Source: JBDRGX01 sp043817485 [NCBI: bacterium] (GTDB taxonomy: Bacteria; JBDRGX01). From it: DNA of 53,003 nt. The DNA is taken from positions 1-53,003 of the forward strand of contig JBDRGX010000094.1 in assembly GCA_043817485.1 (NCBI GenBank), read 5' to 3'. The notes below the pieces were generated by a model. That model had not been told where the DNA came from and made no database searches. It saw only the letters and a program-made list of their open reading frames with translations. The position numbers and the translations under genes were made by a program. Positions 1-8,923 of this stretch are shown in pieces (position 1 is the first letter of the stretch; every line of letters begins with the position of its first letter).

Positions 1-178
1 AAAAAATTTTAAATAATTTTCTTTTAAAAATTCCAAATACTACAATTAACAAAATCCCACTAATAAAAATAATTTTTGATAATAAATGTTGTTGAGAAAA
101 TTTATTTAAAAAAATTATTGAAATTAATATTAGTAAAATTCCTAATATTCCTATTGCAAAGAATATATTTTTTTTCAT
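1..178 (-). CDS. N-terminus of a GldG-like ABC transporter accessory protein (partial)
   Basis: An open frame starts at an ATG at 178 and runs off the window edge without a stop (59 codons visible). A GGAGATAAG ribosome binding site lies just before the ATG. The visible residues form two hydrophobic segments (about 5-24 and 34-52) separated by a short polar stretch and followed by a basic run. It starts 5 bases after the permease gene stop, so it is the third gene of an ATPase-permease-X operon. That order matches gldA-gldF-gldG type systems, whose third protein has N-terminal membrane helices and a large periplasmic part. The GldG assignment rests on position and topology only. Confidence 0.5.
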   Translation of the reverse strand, partial: MKKNIFFAIGILGILLILISIIFLNKFSQQHLLSKIIFISGILLIVVFGIFKRKLFKIF

Positions 179-183
179 TTTTC

Positions 184-897
184 TTATCTCCATTTTTTTA
201 GTTCAACTGTTTTAGTAGTAAGATATACAAAAAAACCAGAAAAAGTTAAATAATAAACTACATCTTTAGTATCAATAACTCCTTTTTGAAAATCATCAAA
301 ATGTTCAAGTAGACAAATATATTGAAAAACATTCTTCGTAATTTGACTTTTACTTTCATCAGCTACCCAACCTAAAATCCAAATAAATAAAAGTATTCCA
401 AAAGATAATATTGCTGAAACAATTTGATTTTTAGTAAGAGATGAACAAAAAATTCCAACTGAAATAAATGAAAGTCCTAAAAAAAGAATTCCTATATAAC
501 CAGTAATTAAAGGTCCTTTATCTGGTTCTCCTATAATTAAAAGCCAAATAGGATAAAGAAATGTTAAAAGAATCATTACCATAAATAAAATAAAACAAGC
601 TAATAATTTTCCCATAACTAATTCAAATTCTTTAATTGAAGAAGTCATCAATATTTCAATTGTTCCAGTTTTTTTTTCTTCTGAAAAAAGACGCATTGTT
701 AATATAGGAATAATAAACAAAAGCGTAAAAGTCATATTTCCAAATACATAATTCATACTGCATTCTTGACTATGAAATAAAATAAGAACAAAAAAATATC
801 CAGAAATTAGTAAAAACATTGTAAGAATTGTATATGCTATTGGACTTACAAAATAAATTTTAAGATCTTTCATCATTATATTTAAAATATTTTTCAT
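184..897 (-). CDS. ABC-2 type transporter permease, GldF-like
   Basis: 237-residue integral membrane protein with about six hydrophobic segments. The conserved stretch after the second helix (about residues 64-90, RLFSEEKKTGTIEILMTSS) is the hallmark of ABC-2 permeases of the GldF/NosY kind. Its ATG follows the ATPase stop codon directly, and its ribosome binding site (CAGGAGGCGG) is embedded in the last codons of that gene, so the two are translationally coupled. Exported substrate unknown. In Bacteroidetes GldF supports gliding, but relatives are widespread in non-gliding bacteria, so no motility role is claimed. Confidence 0.8.
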   Translation of the reverse strand: MKNILNIMMKDLKIYFVSPIAYTILTMFLLISGYFFVLILFHSQECSMNYVFGNMTFTLLFIIPILTMRLFSEEKKTGTIEILMTSSIKEFELVMGKLLACFILFMVMILLTFLYPIWLLIIGEPDKGPLITGYIGILFLGLSFISVGIFCSSLTKNQIVSAILSFGILLFIWILGWVADESKSQITKNVFQYICLLEHFDDFQKGVIDTKDVVYYLTFSGFFVYLTTKTVELKKWR

Positions 898-1836
898 TTA
901 AACCGCCTCCTGCATAATAATTTTTAAAAATATCTCTTCTAAACTCACATCCATATATTTTATTTCAAAAATAGAAATATTCTCCTCTACTAATTTTTTT
1001 ACAATTTTATCTCTAATATCTACACCTTTAACACAATCAATAATAAAACTTAATTTTTCATTAGATTTATCTTTTAATTCTACCATAGATATTTCTGGTA
1101 TTGTTTTAAAAATTTCTTTAACTTTATCTTCATCTCCTTTAATTTGAATAAAAATTTGAGAAGATATATTTAATTGTGAAGTTAAATTTTCTGGTGTATC
1201 AATAGCAGCAATAGAGCCCTCATTTATAATAATTACTCTATCACAAGTCATACTTACTTCTGGAAGAATATGAGTACTTAAAATAATTGTATGAGTGCCT
1301 GCTAATGATTTTATAAGATTTCTCATTTCTATGATTTGTTTGGGATCAAGTCCAATGGTTGGTTCATCTAAAATTAAAATTGGTGGATTATGTATAATTG
1401 CTTGAGCAAAACCAACTCTTTGTTTATATCCTTTTGAAAGACGTCCACAAAGTTTTTTTCTTACATCTATTATTCCACATATAGACATTACTTCTTCTAT
1501 TCGAGAATTTATTTTTTTATTATCTACACCTTTTATTTTTCCTATAAATTTCAGATAATCTTGAATACTTATTTCTGGATAAAGAGGAATATTTTCTGGT
1601 AAATATCCAATTTTTTTCCTTATTTCAAAAGAATCTTCTGATATATTTAATCCATCTATTACCACTTCTCCTTCAGTACAAGGCATAAAACATGAAATAA
1701 TTTTCATAGTTGTAGTTTTTCCTGCTCCATTAGGCCCTAAAAAACCAACTATTTCTCCTTTTGCAATTTTAAAAGAAATATTTTTCACTGCTGAAAATTT
1801 ATTATATCGTTTAGTTAAATTTTTTACTTCAATCAT
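898..1836 (-). CDS. ABC transporter ATP-binding protein, GldA-like
   Basis: 312 residues. Walker A GPNGAGKTT is at 34-42, the signature LSKGYKQR at 133-140, Walker B ILILDEP at 153-159 and the switch histidine at 189. The roughly 90 residues after the nucleotide-binding domain form the regulatory-type C-terminal extension usual in GldA/CcmA-like ATPases. A strong ribosome binding site (GAGGAGGGG) precedes the ATG. It is the first gene of the operon with the GldF-like permease, and a sigma70-type promoter lies upstream at 1882-1910. Family call is firm; substrate is not known. Confidence 0.9.
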   Translation of the reverse strand: MIEVKNLTKRYNKFSAVKNISFKIAKGEIVGFLGPNGAGKTTTMKIISCFMPCTEGEVVIDGLNISEDSFEIRKKIGYLPENIPLYPEISIQDYLKFIGKIKGVDNKKINSRIEEVMSICGIIDVRKKLCGRLSKGYKQRVGFAQAIIHNPPILILDEPTIGLDPKQIIEMRNLIKSLAGTHTIILSTHILPEVSMTCDRVIIINEGSIAAIDTPENLTSQLNISSQIFIQIKGDEDKVKEIFKTIPEISMVELKDKSNEKLSFIIDCVKGVDIRDKIVKKLVEENISIFEIKYMDVSLEEIFLKIIMQEAV

Positions 1837-1881
1837 AAATATTCCCCTCCTCTTTATATAAAAAATAACATATTTTTGTTA

Positions 1882-1910
1882 AAAATAATTCAAAAAAACA
1901 ATATTGTCAA
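1882..1910 (-). promoter_or_regulatory. Predicted sigma70-type promoter for the GldA/GldF-like operon
   Basis: On the minus strand a perfect TTGACA (1905-1910) is followed after 17 bases by TATTTT (1882-1887). It lies about 45 bases upstream of the ATPase start codon, and no better match was seen in the gap. Inferred from sequence only. Confidence 0.5.
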
Positions 1911-1992
1911 GAATAATTAATTATTTAAACTAATCAAAATAATTTTTGCTTTATTTTATTTTTTTTCTTAATTTAATGATTTTTTTATTATT

Positions 1993-3882
1993 TTACCATT
2001 TAATTTTAAATTCTACTCCTATTTTTTGATAACTATCATAAAGACTTGATCTCCCGTAATAATTTTCTCCTCCTACATCCCAAGAAGTCATTTTAAAATT
2101 TCTACTTAAATCATTTGGTTTCATATCTACATATTCCAAAACAAGGTTAGAATTAGGAGTTAAATCTATATCTACGCCACAAAGCATTCCTTGTGCTTCT
2201 CCAATATTAGAAATTCGTTTTTTACTTAATTCTGAATGCAAAGCTTTTCCTTGATAATCTGTCTCACCTTTTAATGTTTTTAAATATATTTTTGCCTCAG
2301 TATATTTGTAAATATTAGGATTAGAAATATATTTCAAAACCATATTTCCGACCAAATCTGTTGCTTTATTTTTTCTTTCATAATCATAAATAGGCTTTGA
2401 TTGATTAAAATCTTGAAATAAACTTTCTGAATAAATACCTTTTCCTTGTGATAACAAATTCCATCTTTCTGAAAATTGATAATTTAAAGAAATAACACTT
2501 TTCACATTATTTGTTTTTTGATTTCCACAATAATCAATATCTTCATCTAAATCTACAGAATCTTCTTTTAAAACATCTTTACTTTGTTCTACTTTTGTTA
2601 TTATTCCAGTATCTACATTTTCTAAATTAAAAGAAGATCCATTTAATTTATATTGTCTAATTGAATTTTTATCTTTATTCATTAAATAAAGTTTTTGATT
2701 AAAACCATCTATCCCTAAAAAATCTAAATTATGCAAATTTGGATCATTTTTATCAATTGTATAAATAATTTTATTTTCTATTTTTCCATTTAAAGAAAAA
2801 ACTTGAATTCTTTCAATAATTTTAGTATATTTTTCTGGTGCTATTTCTTGAATTTCATCTACTTTTTTTTCTTCTTTCTCTTGTTTTTTTTCTAAAGTTT
2901 GAAGTCTTGTTTTTAAATTTTTTATTTCATAAACATTTGGTTCAAAAAATCTAAATAACTCCCCTTCTAAAAAATTAATTCCTTTTTCATCAGAAAAAGG
3001 ATGATTTTCAAATTTTTTTTGATATTGTGACATATCTTTTACCAAAATTTCATTATTTAAAGATATGCTAAGATAATAAGGATTTTTAAATTCTGATCCT
3101 GCTAATCCATTTTTACCAAAAGAAAGTAAATATTCTCCATTAGAATTAAATTTTACTATTCTATGATTATTTTTATCTGCAATATAAACATTCCCCTCTA
3201 TGTCTACAACAATATCTTTAGGTGAATCTAATTCTCCATTTCCATCTCCATATTTACCAAAAGTTATTTTTTTTTCTCCATTAAATTTATATTTAGATAT
3301 AGAATTTGCTTCTATATCTAATACATAAATATTTTTTTCTAAATCAACAGCTATTTTAAGTTCTCGAGTATGATTTTTTTTAATTGATAAAGCATATTCT
3401 CCATCATTATCAACAATTATTGATGCTGACTGTAAACCAGATTTTTTAATTGTTATTTCTTCTAAAATAATTGTGCGAATAAATTTTCCTTGAATAGTAA
3501 AAATATGAATACAAGGGACATATTCGTATATTTTAGGATTTGTTGTTACTGGAACAAAATAAGAATTCCAATCAATTACATAAATATTTCCATCTTTATC
3601 TACAGCAATATTTTTAGGAGAATGTAAAGTTACTTGATCAGAAGAAACAATTTCTTTCATAAAAACACCTTGTTCATTCCAAATTTGAATTTTTGCATTT
3701 TGCGTATCTGAAAAAATAATATCTCCTGCACAATTAAACGCCAAATAAATTTCATCACCAAATTTTCCTGCAATAGTTCCTTTCCCTCCAAATTCTCCTA
3801 AAAATTCAATAGAAGATAATCCTAAGGAATAAGAAATCAATACTAATAGAATAAAAAAAATATAAACTAACATTTTTTTCAT
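1993..3882 (-). CDS. Exported NHL-repeat protein with barrel-like C-terminus
   Basis: 629 residues. A signal peptide (basic MKK, hydrophobic core to about residue 21) is followed by NHL propeller repeats, recognisable by strings such as IAVDKDGNIYVID, VVDIEGNVYIADKNNHRIV and GKYGDGNGELDSP. A Lys/Glu-rich coiled-coil-like stretch (about 325-350) interrupts the repeats. From about residue 465 the sequence alternates polar and hydrophobic residues and ends in FKIKW, an aromatic terminus typical of outer-membrane beta-barrels. GGAG lies 11 bases before the ATG. Propeller in the periplasm or at the surface plus a small C-terminal barrel is an inference. It is a paralogue of the next gene upstream; function unknown. 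Confidence 0.75.
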   Translation of the reverse strand: MKKMLVYIFFILLVLISYSLGLSSIEFLGEFGGKGTIAGKFGDEIYLAFNCAGDIIFSDTQNAKIQIWNEQGVFMKEIVSSDQVTLHSPKNIAVDKDGNIYVIDWNSYFVPVTTNPKIYEYVPCIHIFTIQGKFIRTIILEEITIKKSGLQSASIIVDNDGEYALSIKKNHTRELKIAVDLEKNIYVLDIEANSISKYKFNGEKKITFGKYGDGNGELDSPKDIVVDIEGNVYIADKNNHRIVKFNSNGEYLLSFGKNGLAGSEFKNPYYLSISLNNEILVKDMSQYQKKFENHPFSDEKGINFLEGELFRFFEPNVYEIKNLKTRLQTLEKKQEKEEKKVDEIQEIAPEKYTKIIERIQVFSLNGKIENKIIYTIDKNDPNLHNLDFLGIDGFNQKLYLMNKDKNSIRQYKLNGSSFNLENVDTGIITKVEQSKDVLKEDSVDLDEDIDYCGNQKTNNVKSVISLNYQFSERWNLLSQGKGIYSESLFQDFNQSKPIYDYERKNKATDLVGNMVLKYISNPNIYKYTEAKIYLKTLKGETDYQGKALHSELSKKRISNIGEAQGMLCGVDIDLTPNSNLVLEYVDMKPNDLSRNFKMTSWDVGGENYYGRSSLYDSYQKIGVEFKIKW

Positions 3883-3926
3883 TTTTATTTTTACTCCATT
3901 TTATAATTATTTGTTAAAATTAAAAA

Positions 3927-5676
3927 TTAAAAAACTGCTTTTAAGCCCAAAACAATTTTTTTTGATTCTTGTTTAAACCAACTTTTATTTGTTAAATCAC
4001 CAGTTTCATTAATATAAAAATAATTAGAAATATTAGGCATTCCTTGTGTTATTTTCAAAAATAAAGCAAATTTATCAGTTAAATCATAATCAATTTCAGT
4101 TCCATAAAAAAAAACTTCCATTATAAGAATTTAAAAAAACTTTATTTTCTAACCCAGTAATATACATATTTTCACAACTACCACCAAATAAAATTTCAAA
4201 AAACATATATTTTTTTTTATAAGGATTTTGATCTATAGCAATACTTATTCCTAATTTTTCCAACATTACAATATAATCAACTTTTTCAAAAGCATCATAA
4301 TTATACCTGAAATAAATTTCTTGATCAGAATGATTTATTACAAGCCCACGAAAATTCAAATAAATAAATTTAGTTTCATTAATTAAATTAACATTTTCTG
4401 TAAAAATATAATTACTTTTAAAACTTATTCCTATTTTATCTATTACTACATCATTTAATTCCCAATCATATTTATCATCATCATCATACCAATTATCTAT
4501 TTTTTTTTCTATTTTTTCCTTCACACAAAAAAATTTAATACATTTATCTATGTCTTTTAATCCTTCATTAATTCCTTTAATTTTTTTCTTTTCTTTATAA
4601 ACATATTTTTTTATTTTTAAATTTTCTGTATCTAATAAATAAACATTTTTTTTTATATCAATAGATTTAAAAATTAAACTTTTTGTATATTGTTCTGCTA
4701 AATTAATTTTATAAAGATTTTTTTCTTGATATTTTCCCTGAAAATCAAATATTTGAATTCTTCTCATAAGAACTTTATATTTTTTAATTTCGTCTTCTTT
4801 TTCAAAATAAGGATCATCTTTTTTCACAGAAAGATAAGAGTCATATTCTTTTATATATTCTGCTTTATCTATTACAGCAATTTTATTATCAGCCAAAATA
4901 CTCATATAAAAAGGATGAAAAAAATCAGAATTTCTATATCCTTTTTTTCCAAAACAAAAAATTTCTTTTCCTGTTGAAGATAATTTGAATATTTGATGTT
5001 GTTCAGGAACACAAAAATAAATATTTCCTTCATCATCTGCTACCATAGATGTTATTTTTTTATAAGGAGATGAAAAAAATTGTTTAACATTTCCATTCCC
5101 ATCAATTAAATATATTTTTTCTGTATCCCAAACATATAAATTTTCATCTCCAAAAACACAAAAATATATTTCTCTTTTATAATCATTTTCTACAGACAAT
5201 GAAAAATCTTTAGACGCATCTAAAACAATTTTTGCTTCTTTTAAATCAAAAGAAGATGAAAAGGGCTTTAAAAAAATGGTTTTTATTAATTTGCCTTGTG
5301 AAGAGATTTTATGAATACAAATATTATAATTATATACTGCAGTTTTATGATCTTTTGTTAAAAAATATTGATAATCAGAAACATAAATATTTCCTTTTTT
5401 ATCAATAGCAATTTTTTTAGGAAAGTTGAATTGTTCTAATTTAATTTCTGTAAGAAATTTTCCATATTCTGAAAATTGCTGAATACGAGTATTTTGAGTA
5501 TCAACAATATAAATAGAATTTTCTTTATCAAAAGCAAAATATAACTCCTTTCCAAATTTTCCTGAAGTAGTTCCTTTTCCTCCAAATTCTAAAAAAAAAG
5601 AAAGAATATTTTTTGCTTCTAATTTTTGAAAGAAAAAACTTATAAATAAACATAAAATAATTATTTTTCTTTTCAC
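3927..5676 (-). CDS. Second NHL-repeat/barrel protein, interrupted by a frameshift
   Basis: Paralogue of the gene at 1993-3882: signal peptide, then a near-identical opening (LEFGGKGTTSGKFGKE against GEFGGKGTIAGKFGDE) and NHL repeats. The main frame (4096-5676, 526 residues) ends just after a run of nine T on the coding strand (4105-4113). With eight T it would read on through YGTEIDYDLTDKFALFLKI to a stop at 3927, giving a coherent beta-strand-rich end (IVLGLKAVF). One product of about 580 residues is therefore likely intended. The start is GTG at 5676; AAGGAG is 23 bases upstream, too far to be ideal, but the GTG gives the needed basic signal-peptide head. Sequencing error, recent lesion or polymerase slippage could each explain the break. 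Confidence 0.7.
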
Positions 5677-6060
5677 TTTATTTATACTTAAAAAATGTAC
5701 TCCTTTAAATAATTATGTGTTAATTAACAATAAGTTAATGATGTATGTAAAATACATGTAAATTAATTTGTTCTATCTTTAAAATGTGGTTTTTCTATTT
5801 ATAAAATCATTTTCTGAAACTGATTTTTCTGTCACCCATTTTTTCTTTTTTGCCATATTTATTTTTGTTTTATTTTATTGCTTCCCATTCCCTTTGTCAA
5901 GTCTTTTTTGAATTTCCTAAAAATGTGCTTCTGATGATATTCCATAGCCATTTTTTTTTAGTTTATATTCCGGAATTTTTATATAAAATACTCCAAAACT
6001 CATCTAATACCAATTTGCAATCAAAAATAAATATAAGTTATCAATTACTCCCATCAACTA
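5677..6060. other. Non-coding gap between the second NHL gene and tonB
   Basis: No convincing gene on either strand; a 72-codon plus-strand frame (5850-6068) has no ribosome binding site and no recognisable content. The half near the NHL gene is extremely A+T-rich and holds the palindromes GTTAATTAAC and ATGTATGTAAAATACAT, possibly promoter or leader structure. The half near tonB has noticeably more C and G and carries one end of the short repeat family at 6007-6026. Confidence 0.5.
6007..6026 (+). repeat. Single end of a short interspersed repeat family
   Basis: ATACCAATTTGCAATCAAAA closely matches the inverted ends of the element at 48755-48865 (ATACTAATTTGCAATCAAA and ATACCAAGTTACAATCAAA). 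No partner end was found nearby, so this may be a decayed or solo copy. It lies 35 bases after the tonB stop. Confidence 0.45.
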
Positions 6061-6738
6061 TTAATTAAGTTCATAAACTATTGGCAAAATTATTTCTGCC
6101 TTCATAGGTGGTTTTGGAAATGGTGCCACCTTCTTTATGGTCTCTACAGCTTTCTTATCAAGTATATCAAACCCTGATCCTTGTTTTATCCTTATATCTT
6201 CTACAGAGCCATTTTCAAAAATAACAAAAGATACAACAACCCTTCCTATCAACCCCATCCTTCTTGCCACTAATGGATAGGAAAGGTTTTTCATTATTAT
6301 ATCCTTTATATATGCAAAATGCTCCTTAAAATATTTTATTCTTTCCTGCTCTATGGAACCAGTATCAGCCTTTGTAACAGAGTTTTCTGAGTTATTTTGT
6401 ATTTCAGAGGACTCTGTTGTGTGACTTGGTTCATTTTCAATCTTTGGTGATTCAATAACTACCTGCTCATCAAATACTAATGGTGTTACAAGCGAGGTTT
6501 GAAATAGTTTCTGCTTTTCTTCTCCTTTTTTTTCCAAGTGTACTGTCTTTTTCTTGATTATCTTTTCTTGCCTCTTTCTTATTATGACTTCTGATTGCCT
6601 ATCTAGGCATGAATTTTTTTCAATAATAAAATCAATGAAAATAACTTTATTACTCGCAAATATAAAATGACTAACACCAATGATAATAAGTATATGAATA
6701 AAAATTGACCATATAAATGCCTTAATTTGCTCACTCAT
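6061..6738 (-). CDS. tonB: Energy transducer TonB
   Basis: 225 residues from the ATG at 6738, chosen because GGAGAAGAG lies just upstream; a longer frame to 6849 runs into a palindromic repeat and lacks a site. One N-terminal membrane anchor (about 7-30), a charged, Pro-poor linker, then a TonB C-terminal domain (last 80 residues: SYPLVARRMGLIGRVVVSF, then KQGSGFDILDKKAVETIKK and PFPKPP). TonB links inner-membrane proton motive force to outer-membrane receptors; no exbB/exbD or receptor gene is in the window. Two 60-base lines I counted inside it are about 40% G+C, against about 20% in a neighbouring gene, which suggests lateral acquisition. Confidence 0.88.
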   Translation of the reverse strand: MSEQIKAFIWSIFIHILIIIGVSHFIFASNKVIFIDFIIEKNSCLDRQSEVIIRKRQEKIIKKKTVHLEKKGEEKQKLFQTSLVTPLVFDEQVVIESPKIENEPSHTTESSEIQNNSENSVTKADTGSIEQERIKYFKEHFAYIKDIIMKNLSYPLVARRMGLIGRVVVSFVIFENGSVEDIRIKQGSGFDILDKKAVETIKKVAPFPKPPMKAEIILPIVYELN

Positions 6739-6830
6739 TTTCTCTTCTCCGTTTGAAAAATTACCTGTTAGATAACAATAAATTGTATAATAATATCCTT
6801 TTTTCCTTTTAAATATTGAAATGGTGTTTT

Positions 6831-6861
6831 GCCTGCCTGTGCGTAGCACGCAGACAGGTAG
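6831..6861. repeat. G+C-rich palindromic repeat upstream of tonB
   Basis: GCCTGCCTGTGCGT and ACGCAGACAGGTAG face each other around a 3-base centre (AGC), forming an imperfect hairpin. It is strikingly G+C-rich in this background and sits about 95 bases upstream of the tonB start, so it may be an interspersed repeat or a leader structure. No second copy was seen in the window. Confidence 0.55.
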
Positions 6862-6922
6862 TTTAATTTTTTAAGCCTTTTGTTTTGATTATAGTCATCA
6901 ACCATTTTAAAAATCATAATTT

Positions 6923-8377
6923 TTACCAATTATATTCTATCCAAATTTTTACATTTTCACAAGAACTTCTTTTATTATAAAAAGTTTGATTAAAATATCC
7001 ACCTAAAGAATAATTTGAAAAATTAAAAATTATTTCTATATAATATTTTTCTTTTAATTCACCCCATCTAAATTTTTCATCTTGTTTATTTTGAGTAAAT
7101 AATTTAATTTCCCAATTTTTTATTTTATAATTTGTTTTTAAAGTAAATAATTTTTCTGCTAATTCTTTTTTTAAACTACCAATAATTTTTAAATTAGAAA
7201 AAGGCGTATAAATTAAATTTCCATAAAAAATATTTGTTTGTATTTCTTTTACATTTTTTAATTTTGTTTTTATTTCAAATGCGATTTTAGGCGTTATTTT
7301 AGTTAAAAAAGATGATTTTAATTCATGAGAAATAAATTTTGAAAAATGTTGCCAACAATTAAATGAAGTATTTAAAGTAATTTTTGAATTAAAATAATAA
7401 ATTAAATCAATATATATTCCTTCTTCATTTTGATTATCATCTGATGTAAAAGCATTACTAAAAGGATTTACAAAATTTTTATAATTTCTATAAAAATGAA
7501 GTAAATGAAATTTTTCTCTATCAATATCTAATCCAATAATAAAACTTATATTTTGTTTTTTTGTACCTGCAAATTCAGAAAAAAATAAACTATCTCCAAA
7601 CCAAAATTTGTTATAAAATCCTCCAATTTGAAAAGAATTTTTGCTATCTAAATAAGTAAAGCCAAAATTATTTTTTTTAAATTCAAAATTTAAATTCAAA
7701 ACTTTTAATTCATCTTGAGAATAAATAAAAGAAGGAGAAAAAAAACCAAAATTCAATTTATTATAAAGTCCATCAATTTGTGATCCAAAAACTAAATTTT
7801 CTCCAAAACTTACATAAGTTTGTCCTAATGTTATTTTTTTAATATATGAAACATCTTTTATTTGAAAATAACGAATTTTTTCTTTTTCGTTTAAAATAGA
7901 AAAAAATGCTTTTAAATGTTTATCAAAAAGAATATATGTTTTTCCTTTAAATAATGCAATATTTTTAAAAAAATCTTTTTCATATTCAACCTTAATATTA
8001 GTTTTAAAAGCATTTGATATTATTGGAAATACATTTATGAAAGCATCTATTCTTTGATAAACTTCTATTTTAAAATCAGGAATATTTTTTATTTCTTCTT
8101 TTTTTGTGAAATTTCTATTTTTTAATCGATATTCATAAATTTTTTCTATATCTTGTATAAATACATCTGGTATATTTATAAGATTCCAAATATCATCACT
8201 ATTAATATCTATTTTGTTGATTAAAAAATAAAATAATTTTTGATAGGTTTCTTGAGAAATTTCATTATTAAATAAAGCATTTTGTAAATCTTCTTGATCA
8301 GAAATTATAGGATAAAAATTTGCAGTTGAATTTGAAACAAAAAAAAATAAGAAAAAAAGAATAAAATAAAATTTCAT
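6923..8377 (-). CDS. Helix-hairpin-helix protein with predicted outer-membrane beta-barrel
   Basis: 484 residues. A signal peptide (to about residue 19) is followed by a paired helix-hairpin-helix region (about 60-115: NIPDVFIQDIEKIYEYR, then KEEIKNIPDFKIEVYQRID) like ComEA-type DNA-binding domains. The remaining 370 residues are rich in alternating aromatic/polar strands and end in IWIEYNW, a typical barrel C-terminus. Its ATG follows the purE stop after three bases, so it is co-transcribed. Such HhH-plus-barrel proteins occur in Bacteroidetes and some candidate phyla without assigned function; a DNA uptake or surface role is only a guess. Confidence 0.7.
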   Translation of the reverse strand: MKFYFILFFLFFFVSNSTANFYPIISDQEDLQNALFNNEISQETYQKLFYFLINKIDINSDDIWNLINIPDVFIQDIEKIYEYRLKNRNFTKKEEIKNIPDFKIEVYQRIDAFINVFPIISNAFKTNIKVEYEKDFFKNIALFKGKTYILFDKHLKAFFSILNEKEKIRYFQIKDVSYIKKITLGQTYVSFGENLVFGSQIDGLYNKLNFGFFSPSFIYSQDELKVLNLNFEFKKNNFGFTYLDSKNSFQIGGFYNKFWFGDSLFFSEFAGTKKQNISFIIGLDIDREKFHLLHFYRNYKNFVNPFSNAFTSDDNQNEEGIYIDLIYYFNSKITLNTSFNCWQHFSKFISHELKSSFLTKITPKIAFEIKTKLKNVKEIQTNIFYGNLIYTPFSNLKIIGSLKKELAEKLFTLKTNYKIKNWEIKLFTQNKQDEKFRWGELKEKYYIEIIFNFSNYSLGGYFNQTFYNKRSSCENVKIWIEYNW

Positions 8378-8380
8378 TTT

Positions 8381-8908
8381 TTATTTTTGAAGTTCTATAT
8401 ATTTTTTAATTCCTAATCGTGATAATTTCTCTCTTTTTTCTTTTATTTCTTGTTCCATATTTTTGCGGTATTTTTCTATTTTTAAAGAAAATTTTGGATA
8501 ACGAAGTGCTAAAATTTCTATAGCTAATAAAGCTGCGTTTTTTGCTCCATTTACACCAACAGTAGCAACTGGAATTCCATGAGGCATTTGAACAATTGAT
8601 AATAAAGCATCTAATCCATCTAAAAAAGATCCTTTGATAGGAACTCCAATTACTGGACAAATTACTTTAGATGCTATTACTCCTGGCAAAGCTGCTGCAG
8701 CACCAGCTCCAGCAATAATTAAATCTACTCCTATTTCTTTTATAGTTTCAAGATACACAAAAAGTTTTTCTTGATCTCTATGAGCAGAAATTATAGTAAT
8801 GTCAAAATCAATTTTAAACATTTCTAATATTTCAACAGCATCTATCATTACTTTTAAATCAGAATCTGATCCAACAATAATAGAGATTTTTGGTTTTTCT
8901 TTTTTCAT
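8381..8908 (-). CDS. purE: N5-carboxyaminoimidazole ribonucleotide mutase (PurE)
   Basis: 175 residues, class I PurE. The substrate-binding strings SDSDLKVM near the N-terminus, SAHRDQEKL, GAGAAAALPGVIASK and PVIGVPIKG, and the conserved MPHGIPVATVGVNGAKNAA are all present. It converts N5-CAIR to CAIR in purine synthesis in the cytosol. No purK partner lies beside it; instead it sits in a cdsA/uppS operon. AAGGATG precedes the ATG. The last 30 residues form a charged helix beyond the conserved fold. Confidence 0.95.
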   Translation of the reverse strand: MKKEKPKISIIVGSDSDLKVMIDAVEILEMFKIDFDITIISAHRDQEKLFVYLETIKEIGVDLIIAGAGAAAALPGVIASKVICPVIGVPIKGSFLDGLDALLSIVQMPHGIPVATVGVNGAKNAALLAIEILALRYPKFSLKIEKYRKNMEQEIKEKREKLSRLGIKKYIELQK

Positions 8909-8923
8909 AAATTACATCCTTTT

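Noticed and set aside
5850-6068. 72-codon plus-strand open frame
   Set aside because: No ribosome binding site, no recognisable domain, and it runs into tonB on the other strand; such frames are expected in A/T-rich DNA.
8406-8660. Second minus-strand frame inside purE
   Set aside because: Alternate frame of purE; the purE frame carries all conserved motifs and is uninterrupted, so it is not a frameshift.
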